NCBI GenBank assembly: GCA_977006965.1
Contig: OZ345376.1
Coordinates: forward strand, 992,001 to 1,056,000
Length of the DNA: 64,000 bases
Direction of reading: 5' to 3'
DNA from: Phymatolithon calcareum
Lineage: Eukaryota; Rhodophyta; Florideophyceae; Hapalidiales
Shown here: positions 50,243 through 58,828 of the stretch, in pieces
Position numbering within the stretch: the first letter of the stretch is position 1
Layout of the letters: every line of letters starts with the position of its first letter
Notes under the pieces: generated by a model
What the model was told of the DNA's origin: nothing
Database searches by the model: none
Seen by the model: the letters and a program-made list of their open reading frames with translations, nothing else
Made by a program: the position numbers and the translations under genes

Positions 50243-52889
50243 TGTGGATTGCCACAGCGTGGCGTGCGTTTGAGTTCAGTACGGTTTAGATTGGCGCGGT
50301 CAGCGCTTCTGCGAAGTAGTTGTAGCAAGGGTTGGTGTGTCTGCAATGCATATAGTGTATCGAAATGGGCCACGCAGCAGAACAAACCCGTTAACACAAG
50401 GCCCCCATTTCAGACCGCCACATGGTAGTGCATAGTGGCGCCGCTTGGGGGAGCGAACACATGGATGCGCGCGAGGATGAACTCGAGATACATGGGATAG
50501 GATACGGCCATGAAAGTACAATATGGATCGGGCCGCTACGATGAAGCAGGTGCGCGAGAGGTGCGAGCGAACGTCCGCGACGAGGGCCCGAATAGCATTA
50601 GATTGTTGAATTTTGACGAGAAAGCTGGCAAACATGGGACTTGAGAGTCCCGAAAACTGGCTTCGCGTCTCCCATTTTTTGAAGTCTCGAGCATGTGTTT
50701 CGTGACAAGATTTTATACCTTACGTGCTGGTTAAGGTCTGATGGATAGTATACGTTCGAGAGGAAATGTGAGTCTTGATGCGAGGCCCTTTCCTTTCGAT
50801 CGCAAATGTCTGCCTTGTAGAAATATAAGAAAACTGAAGTTTACTTTTCGACGTGTAGGTAACTTGGCGTGGCTGAGTGAGCTTATTCACGGTCGCTGAT
50901 TTAGTCACCATTGTTGTCCCTCTTCTGTGCTTTGCGAGCTGGGCAAGTCCTGGAATATTTTCTACTGAACAAGAGAAAGTGACGACTCCGAGTTGGTTTT
51001 CTGTGCAGTTCGTCACAATTGATGTTACAAGACCGGGGTTTCCGTGGACAGGGCGTCAAGGCTAGGTGGCATATCTTTAAAAACTAATACTACCGGTCTG
51101 CTCTATCGCTCGGTCTTCCGTATAAAATTCGACGACATTAGAACCCCCCTGAATTCTAATGGAAAGCTATCGTATTTTCTCTCCGAAGTGCTATAGAAAC
51201 ACCAATACAGTCACTCGGACAGAGTTTTTTCGTTACATTCCACGCCATGCACATCCGAGTGGATCCTCCTTTCGAATGCTAGTTGTTGTCAGGCCAGAGT
51301 TAGGACCCACAATTGTGCGTTGATAACGTTCTATGTACATAACTAGAGCAATCCCTTTCTTTTTGTTCTTTCTTGCCTAAGTGAAGGAAAGAAGTGGTTC
51401 ACTCAAGCAGCTTGTCATAGTTCAGAAACCCAAGGGCGTCAATGGGCACCTCGCGACACATCTTGCCGACCGTTTAGCCTTCTAACAGAAATACTAACAT
51501 ACGCTGTGAAAACTTGTATTACTGCAGCGTCTGAGCGCGTGGTCAACTGGCCCCTTGCAGCAAATGGGGTCAACTTGCGCAACGGACCTCTCTCCTCCCT
51601 CTATTGGCAATGATGGAATGCAGCCACCATCTGATAGAAGGCCCCTGATGAGATTGTGTTAAATCACCGCCTTTTGTCTTTCTGGAACTTTCAGCTCCTC
51701 TGGCATAGCCAGGGCTGCGCCCCAATAAATTGGTATTGCAATATATTGCAATATGCAATAGCAATCTCAAATTGCGCGATCCGTCGGTATTGCAGTAAGT
51801 ATATTTTAGTGCAAAGTATTGCAATTACTATTGCATAACGCACTAGTGAGCACTGTGTGCTCCCGCCTGATTCAGGAATAGCGCAACGTAGTTGCACCAC
51901 GGGCTGGAACCGTTATATTACAATGGGTATTGATTGAAGCATTTAATTGAAATTCTTATTGCTCGAAGCCCGTGAATTGCAATGCGTATTGCACATGAGC
52001 GATTGATAGCAGTACGTATTGGGTATTGTGTTATTGACAGCAATACTCAGCAAGAGTATTGGGCGCACCCCTGGGCATAGTGGGGATGACATAAGGTTGG
52101 TCTCTATCAGCGGCTTGATTAAAGGAGGCGACGCTGCTGCTGTCGGAAAACGTCGCATAATGCTGTGACAAAAATTGGCATTTTCAAAAGCTCCTTAAAA
52201 GCTACCCGTCCCACAACATTCCTATACCGATTCACGCCCAAAGCTCTGTGGCATGAAGACATCCTTTTCTTGACAGAATTTTTTATAACGCTAAATTGTT
52301 AATCCATGCAATCCTGAGGGACATATATACGGGAATATATTCCGCCACGGCGTCAACCTTTTTGATTAATAAACCTAGCCACAAAAGGGGCAGACTGTAT
52401 GGACATACTCAGCGGTTTGCGATTGTGGAATGGACAGTATTACGGCGGTTCATACCGAGTGGTCTTCGAGCTTTTCACAATTGTCTCGGGACATGTTTAC
52501 GACATGCTGGTAGTAACACTGAAAGTACGTAATGACACATGTGTGTTGCCAATAATACGTTGTCGTGGTTCGTGTTCTCAATGTGTAATTATAAGACAAG
52601 GCACGCAGCTGTTGGAGATCTTCGCCAAACAATCATGTTGAACAATTTTCAAGGAGTTTTCGTGTTGAGGGTCTGGAAGATTAATGAGAAACACGATGCA
52701 TAAAACTCTACTTGACGGAAAAGGCGTCTCTTTTAATTAGCACGTGCAACAAGGAAGACCTAAGAGCTGTGGCTTTGCTCCAAAGACACAAATCTGGAGA
52801 CTGCTCCGTAGAGGACCATCACTTTTCGCAGTGTTGGACTGCAAATTCACAGTTCGTAACATAAGACGTATGCCATACTGGCACCGAAC
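50243..52889. other. Intergenic region of the right unit
   Basis: Near-identical counterpart of 44524-47166. No supported gene. Contains the second hAT-like MITE copy. Confidence 0.6.
51710..52073. mobile_element. hAT-like MITE, right unit
   Basis: 364 bp, same ends as 45991-46354. Flanks GGCATAGC and GGCATAGT match in seven of eight positions, a better target duplication than in the left unit. Confidence 0.75.
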
Positions 52890-54003
52890 TTAGTTCGAGC
52901 ACGGCCAGGAATTCTTGTCAAGAGGTGCATCTGGGACACCTTGTTCCTTTTCATACAGCGCGTCCTCAATCTTTTTGTAGTCAGGAACCTCTCCCTTCAC
53001 ACAGAACCTTTTGCAATTTTCTCCGTTTGCATCACAGGTTCGATTGCTCTTGAGGCCTCTCAGGCAATTATCGATACCATCCTCGACACCTTCGAATCCC
53101 GGCAGACACTTACCGTTTCTGCAGCTCAGCTGACGGCCACAAAAATTGAACTCTGCCCCCTGGAATACAAACGCCGTTGATGCAATTTGAAGTAGAAAAA
53201 CGAGCACCATAATCTAGGAAAATGTTGATACAATCATTTTCCCACTTGCACGGCCATGCGCGAGAGGGCACTGGAATTGAAAAGCCCTTCAGAACCTTAT
53301 TACGCGTACACGTCATACTCTCACGGGCGCACTTAAACGCAGGAGGGCACTGAAAGTCCGAATTACACGGCTGCCCATCAGCATCAGACGCGCACTTCCC
53401 CCATGATCCGCAAACAAGTCCCGGACCGCAGCGATTGGCCGTCTTGCACGGCATTCCAACACGCCCCTTCGTGCACACCCCGGTATCTTTCCCAGCCTCC
53501 TTTTCACAGCGTAGACCGCGAAGACAAGGCTCAATCTTTTTCAACTGACACTGGGTACCCTCGGTACCGTAAACACACGATCCTCCAAGGCAAGTGGTCA
53601 GAGCCGGACATCCAAGACTTGCGCATGGCTTCATGACACCGACAACATGGCAGCGACCGCGGGCACAATCGCTATTACAAGCATCGCTTTCGCAAGTCCT
53701 GGAGCAATTGAAAGCATTGGTACAACTTTCAAATCCTTGCGGAAGTCCACTTTTGGAGTAATCTGGCAGAGAGACGCAGGTCCTTGACATGGGTTCATTG
53801 TTAGTTGCGCACCGTAGTTCGGTGCCACAACCATCAAACGAATAACACGCTCCGGCACCGGGTTCCAGCTTCTTGCACGTCCCGGTAGTGGCCCACGGCA
53901 GCTTGTCGGCACAGAAAAACCCGGCACCGCAGTCCTCGTTCTTATAGCAGGCGAAAGCGAAGACGGGCAGACACGCGAGGATGAAGATGAACATCGACGC
54001 CAT
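52890..54003 (-). CDS. Secreted cysteine-rich protein, right copy, frameshifted near the C-terminus
   Basis: From ATG 54003 the frame encodes the same signal peptide and cysteine modules as the left copy, with frequent substitutions between Cys (for example DCDPGFFCADVPPWGHTG becomes DCGAGFFCADKLPWATTG). A net 11-bp loss near 53160 shifts the frame, giving GGRVQFLWPSAELQKR and a stop at 53110. The original C-terminal frame continues from 53210 to 52890 (QLSCRNGKCLPGFEGVEDG...). The product is thus about 297 residues lacking the last 75, unless a splice or frameshift restores them. Functional status uncertain. Confidence 0.65.
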
Positions 54004-54220
54004 GATGATAGCTACGCCGATGGAGCATTCCCACAAAGCGTTCTCCCGCTCTTTATCCAACCGTGCATTACATCACCGCAGATTGAGGGTCGGTCTATAC
54101 CGGAGCAGATCTGTCTGCGCGCCTCGGTGTAAGCAAATTTCGGATACGTAAAATGATTTCATTGGCTCTGCCAAGTCATCCTGTAATTTTTCCCTCACGG
54201 ACCGCGCAGCTACACGGCAC

Positions 54221-55579
54221 ATGGGCGCGCAGGCAGCCGCACTTCCTACGCGCAGGAAAAGAAGTTCCCGAGCAGAATCTGCGTGCCGTCGACGTCGCCA
54301 GAGCACGAAAATTGGACACGTGGAAAACATTATGGATCACAAAGCTGCGTGCGCGTTGCTTGTTGTCTTCGCAACCGCAATGCTGCACGAGATCGAGCAC
54401 AACGACGACCTCGTCATGCTCCCATCTCGCTATCGTCCGCGCTCCCGGCGCCCGTCGAAACGACGGGAACGCACGAGATTTGAGTCTCGCACGGCACACC
54501 TCTCGGACACCGAATTCCGTCGGGCGTTTCGTCTTTCACGACGAGCATTTGACAAGCTTGTTGTGCTGCTGCACCCGTACCTGGTTCGAGACGAGGCACA
54601 AGCGAAACGGTCCAGTGGTGGCGCTATCGAGCCTGCAATGCGCCTGGGCATCACTTTGCGCATGCTCTCTGGCGGTCTGCACCATGACCAAATGATATCG
54701 TGGTGCATCGGACGTTCTACTACCTACGCCGTGTTCAAGGACACCATTTGTTCCATAAATACCGTCATGTCTATGCCTGGTGTTCCATTGCGCGATGAGA
54801 GCAAACTGCAGGCGCTCGCCAATGAATTTTCTTCCTCTCGGGCTCTTCCAAATCCGCTCTACGGTTGCGTCGCGGCGTTAGACGGAATCGCTATCACTAT
54901 CACAAAGCCGCCGGACGAGTATGTTCCGCGCAACTTTTTTTGTCGCAAAGGATTCTATGCACTTCCCGTCCAGGCGGTTGTGGATGCGCGCTACCGTTTT
55001 CTATACATGAGCTGCCGCTGTAGCGGCAGTACACATGACTCGGTTGCGTTTGACGTCTCTGAGCTCGCAGAGAAATTGCGCGTGGAAGGGCTTCGTCCCG
55101 GCTACTGGATTGCCGCAGACCCAGCTTATTTGTCTGTACACGGCTTGCTGGCACCATGGCCAAAAGGCGCACTCCTTGGTTGGCGCGGCGTGTTTTGCGA
55201 TGCGTTCAACTTTTTTCATTCGCCACACCGCATCCATGTTGAACAGGCATTCGGCATACTCTTGCGGCGTTGGGGTCTATTTTGGAGACCGGTTCAGTAC
55301 CACATTGCCGACACACTGCCGCTTTTGTCCGCAGCAATGCGGCTGCACAATTATGCTGTGGACAAAGACGGAATCACAGGCAGTCGTTCATTTACTACGC
55401 CATACGAAGAGGATTTGGCAAAAGAGGCATTTGAAGCATGGTGGAACACGGCAACGGCATTACGAGATTCAATTCGAGAATCACAAGGGACTCGACGTGA
55501 CCTCGAGTACAGTGACCTGCGGGTAAAGTTAACGGATAGCATGCAGCATAGAGAAATAACTCGCCCAGCGCTGTCGTAG
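54221..55579 (+). CDS. PIF/Harbinger transposase (DDE_Tnp_4)
   Basis: 452 residues from ATG 54221 (an ATG at 54332, MDHKAACALL, is an alternative start). After a basic N-terminus (RSRRPSKRRERTRF) comes SDTEFRRAFRLSRRAFDKLV, then a helix-turn-helix-like region (AMRLGITLRMLSGGLHHDQM, YAVFKDTI). The catalytic domain follows: first Asp in VAALDGIAI, the middle conserved segment CSGSTHDSVAF with Asp in AADPAYL, and Glu in HRIHVEQAFGILLRRW. Length and motif order fit active Harbinger transposases. It would cut the element's ends and insert at 3-bp targets, usually with the partner protein encoded next to it. Confidence 0.93.
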   Translation: MGAQAAALPTRRKRSSRAESACRRRRQSTKIGHVENIMDHKAACALLVVFATAMLHEIEHNDDLVMLPSRYRPRSRRPSKRRERTRFESRTAHLSDTEFRRAFRLSRRAFDKLVVLLHPYLVRDEAQAKRSSGGAIEPAMRLGITLRMLSGGLHHDQMISWCIGRSTTYAVFKDTICSINTVMSMPGVPLRDESKLQALANEFSSSRALPNPLYGCVAALDGIAITITKPPDEYVPRNFFCRKGFYALPVQAVVDARYRFLYMSCRCSGSTHDSVAFDVSELAEKLRVEGLRPGYWIAADPAYLSVHGLLAPWPKGALLGWRGVFCDAFNFFHSPHRIHVEQAFGILLRRWGLFWRPVQYHIADTLPLLSAAMRLHNYAVDKDGITGSRSFTTPYEEDLAKEAFEAWWNTATALRDSIRESQGTRRDLEYSDLRVKLTDSMQHREITRPALS

Positions 55580-55589
55580 GAAAGCCTAA

Positions 55590-57167
55590 CTAGTCACCTA
55601 GGTGAAACATGCACTCCTTTTGTACCTTTACCAGTTGTTTTTCAATCAAACGTAAAGAAACTTTGGTCAATTCGTCGGTGGTGTCGAGCTTCTGCAGCTC
55701 TGCACGTTCCTTCGTCTGCAAGTGCAGTCGTGTCATGAGCACCGCCGACGCGTCACCGTTCGTGGAATCTCCTTTTTCACTTCCATTGCCGCTGCCCTGC
55801 GACTGCGAGCCGAGCAGCTGTGAAACCGTCGTGTACATCTGCTTTAGATCCTCTGTGCGCTTCTTCGACTCCTCGCGCAGCTCATCAAAAGCCCGCCTCT
55901 TTCTTCTGGCTGCTCCACCGACAGCGGAAAGGCCAACGTCGTCGCCGTCGTCGTACCCAGCGCCTTCAGGCGCCAGCTTGCAAGCGAAGTTTAGGACTTC
56001 GACGTCTTCTTGCGCCGTACCGCAGTGCATAGCGTAGAACATTATCAAGCAACAGCGGCCAACTGACGACACCTGCAGAGAGCCCGGGGTTGACGGGACA
56101 AACTTGTGGAAGTCGCTGCCCTCCCCATTGTTTTGACCTGATTTCGTCCAGTTGTGGTACGCGCGAGTAAAAACAGAGCGTACAGAGAAAAAGTGGTCCT
56201 TCAGCCACGAGCCGCCATGCTGACATCTCGGTGAATCATTGACGTCGACAGATGAGAGTTCGTTGTCGGCGTCGACACACCCAGAAAGGTCCATGCTGAC
56301 ACGGACCGATGAATTGTTGAAAAGAGGGGCCACGACGGATTCCCAGAACGCATCTCGCCCTTCGCGACGTTGCTGCTGCTCGCGGGTGAGGTCCAATCCA
56401 GATTGGATGAGTGCGGCACGTGCACTCTCGTGCTGGACGAGAATTGTCATCATTCGCCCAAATTCGTTAGTAGTCATTGCCGGTGCTCGACGAGCACGGG
56501 CAGCGCCATCGTCGCCCGCGATAATGCTGTCTCTCGACTGCATGTGCGAAATAATTAGCTCATGCGAAGGAGCAACCAGCATTGTCACAGATTGATTGCT
56601 CGGGGTTGTCCAAAAGTGGCGGTATGCGTCGCCAAAGAACGTAGTCCAGTCCTTCGTTCCCGCCGTAACCGCACTGTGTGCTTTCAACAATAGGTAGCAA
56701 ATGACGGCGTTCTTTACGCCGGTGTGTTTGGCACTAACGTCTTTTCCAAGTTTCCGTAGCCCATTTAGCGATGTTTTGTGCAAGAACGTGTACACCCTCG
56801 CGCGCATTGGTGGTTCCTCAAATGCGCTGTACGGCTGTGGCTCGAATTCTTTTCTCCATGGACTGACAACATTCATGGCATCTGGGTTGCATTGCCCTTG
56901 CTGCGCGAGTGGGTCCCGGGTTTCACCAAGGGAATGGACTGCATTGGAGGGACAATCTAATTCCCTGCGGCAGGGGTCCGTCTGTCGGGATGGCAAAGAT
57001 TGTGCCAGCAGGTTTCCCGTGCGCTCTTCGCCAGTACCGGCACCTTCACGAGCGAGATGCGGTGCATGAGAAAGACCGCCATCGAGTCGTCTTTCTTCAC
57101 CGATATCGACTAGCGAGCGCGCGGCAGTGACTTCTTGTGAGCGCAGAACGTGCGCTGGCAATTCCAT
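55590..57167 (-). CDS. PIF/Harbinger accessory protein (Myb/trihelix-like)
   Basis: 525 residues, convergent with the transposase with only 10 bp between the stops. The core (about residues 270-350) reads FWESVVAPLFNNSS, then SWLKDHFFSVRSVFTRAYHN and WTKSGQNN. This pattern of Trp residues and a helical KSGQ segment resembles the Myb/SANT-like second ORF of Harbinger elements, which binds DNA and helps nuclear import of the transposase. The C-terminus is a Lys/Glu-rich coil (RKRRAFDELREESKKRTEDL) with a KRK nuclear signal. The first ~110 residues are low in structure. Intact frame. Confidence 0.7.
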   Translation of the reverse strand: MELPAHVLRSQEVTAARSLVDIGEERRLDGGLSHAPHLAREGAGTGEERTGNLLAQSLPSRQTDPCRRELDCPSNAVHSLGETRDPLAQQGQCNPDAMNVVSPWRKEFEPQPYSAFEEPPMRARVYTFLHKTSLNGLRKLGKDVSAKHTGVKNAVICYLLLKAHSAVTAGTKDWTTFFGDAYRHFWTTPSNQSVTMLVAPSHELIISHMQSRDSIIAGDDGAARARRAPAMTTNEFGRMMTILVQHESARAALIQSGLDLTREQQQRREGRDAFWESVVAPLFNNSSVRVSMDLSGCVDADNELSSVDVNDSPRCQHGGSWLKDHFFSVRSVFTRAYHNWTKSGQNNGEGSDFHKFVPSTPGSLQVSSVGRCCLIMFYAMHCGTAQEDVEVLNFACKLAPEGAGYDDGDDVGLSAVGGAARRKRRAFDELREESKKRTEDLKQMYTTVSQLLGSQSQGSGNGSEKGDSTNGDASAVLMTRLHLQTKERAELQKLDTTDELTKVSLRLIEKQLVKVQKECMFHLGD

Positions 57168-57756
57168 ACTGCGCGAAGCGGCAGGCGCCGAGATTTCGGA
57201 AGGTATGGTCTCAAAATTGAGAAAGAGAGGAAAAAGAAAAAAATGAATCGGGATGGGCTGCTCGGGCTGCTTGGGGCAGCATTAGCGTCGTAAACAAAAC
57301 TCCAGTAAACCGAAAAGCATTTCCCCCGCTTTCATCGATTAGGATCGACATTACCGTTTGGAAGGCGGACGGATGAGAACGGTCAGGATGGAGGTTATTC
57401 CTGAACGGTCAGGATGGAAGATGCATATCTTGATGCATTGTTGGAGAGAGTCAACACGGGAGGTACGCTGTATAGACAGCTCAAGAAAACCTGTGCGTTA
57501 TGATATGGTTAGGACCAAACTGCTTCCAGACAGCGCGCAGGGCTGCGCCGGTATAGACCGGCCCTGAGGAGTAGGGGGGGTGCTGCGCAACTTTGGAGGA
57601 TTACGTTGGCTCCTCCTCCAGAGTTGTGTGCACAGCAGGTACTGTATCCGCTCACACAGTCCCATGTATTTCCAAAGAGCTGTACGCTGCCTCATGGAAA
57701 TACTGGACCGTATGAGTGGACAAGTTCTCATTGTCGGCTACTATATTCTGAAGTCA

Positions 57757-58574
57757 GGCTCGGTCTATACCGCTTGTGCCCATGCCCGTGCCCGAATTTT
57801 AGGGCATATTATTGGTTGAACGGTACTGTAATTTTTCATTCGGAAGCAAAACGGGCAGAACGGGCAGAACAGGACAGTTAACTTCTTTCCCTCGGGAAAG
57901 AAGTTAACTGTCCTGTTCTGCCCGTTTTGCTTCCCATTTGGCGCAAATTTTTGATTTGGCGCGAAGACAATGCTTGTTTACCCCTCCATGACCCCTTCGC
58001 ACTGTTTTTGCTGTTCGCTGTTGTCATTGGTGTCGACGATGGATGCGCAATATACTGTAGCTATTGTGGGCAGCATCGTCACTGTCTTGCTCTCGCTTGT
58101 TGACATATCGTTTGGCGACAATCTTGAGAGGCGATTTCGCTCAGTATCGCGTAGGCGTGATCGGCAGTGTTTCGAACGCGTTACCGGTCTTTTGAGTGAC
58201 TACGAGTTCAAAAGAGCTTTTAGACTACTACAGGGGCGGCCGGGGACTACAGTCGCATTGCGAGCCCCTGTACGGTCATGGACTTGACCAGTACTCGTGC
58301 TCCTCCGATTTGCCCGTTGTGCTGGGCTACCTGGGTGCTATTTATCGCATTCTGTGCAACGGTCAGCGCGATCATTAGTTTCCACAAATTGGAGAATAGT
58401 GCAGTACGAGCACGACGGTGGGTGAGCCCAGCCATGCATGGATGCAGTCATCTAAAATAGAATTTCTGGCACAGGGCATACACAATCCGGTATAGACTAG
58501 GTGGGAATTGCCCAGTTCTACTGTAATTACATCGGGCAGGCACGGGCACGGGCATGTGCGGTATAGACCGAGCC
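57757..58574 (+). mobile_element. Nonautonomous Harbinger derivative (818 bp)
   Basis: Ends GGCTCGGTCTATACCGC and its complement, inverted repeats of about 37 bp, with target duplication TCA (57754-57756 and 58575-58577). The empty site is in the left unit (GAAGTCATGATTAT, about 48555). The core CGGTCTATACCG equals that of the 3.48 kb element. Inside, a frame near 58040-58287 reads FERVTGLLSDYEFKRAFRLL, matching the N-terminus of the neighbouring transposase type (FESRTAHLSDTEFRRAFRLS). It is therefore an internal-deletion derivative of a related autonomous element. Confidence 0.93.
57859..57926. repeat. Perfect hairpin inside the Harbinger derivative
   Basis: The arms AACGGGCAGAACAGGACAGT, then TAACTTCTTTCCC, and the exact reverse complement are separated by TC. 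The left arm is preceded by a second copy of CGGGCAGAA. It could fold fully in RNA or single-stranded DNA. Confidence 0.9.
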
Positions 58575-58828
58575 TCATGATTATATTTTCCAGGCTTTGC
58601 CCAATCACTTCCACTGAATGTCAACGCAATACTGTATGATTGGATAAAGTTACATTTAAATATTTGCAATATTTGATACATTGCGTTCTAGACATTACAG
58701 CACAATACCAGCAATTGCTGGTCGGGCCACCCTTGCAGCTCAACACTACTGTACATGCCTTGCCGGTGTCCTCTTCGAATCCCAGCCACGTTCCCCTACC
58801 AAATGCTTATTTAGTAAAGTCACTACTT

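Larger units (their letters stand above)
54087..57564 (+). mobile_element. PIF/Harbinger DNA transposon, apparently complete
   Basis: 3478 bp with 17-bp terminal inverted repeats GGG(T/C)CGGTCTATACCGG and a 3-bp target duplication TGA (54084-54086 and 57565-57567). The empty site is present in the left duplication unit (GATTGAGGAGTAGG at about 48365), which fixes the boundaries. It contains an uninterrupted DDE transposase (plus) and a convergent accessory ORF (minus), the two genes typical of this superfamily. Both frames are open, so the insertion looks young. Confidence 0.95.

Noticed and set aside
58640-58828. N-terminal extension of the site-2 protease
   Set aside because: Starts at TTG, and known S2P proteins begin with the membrane segment found at ATG 58829.
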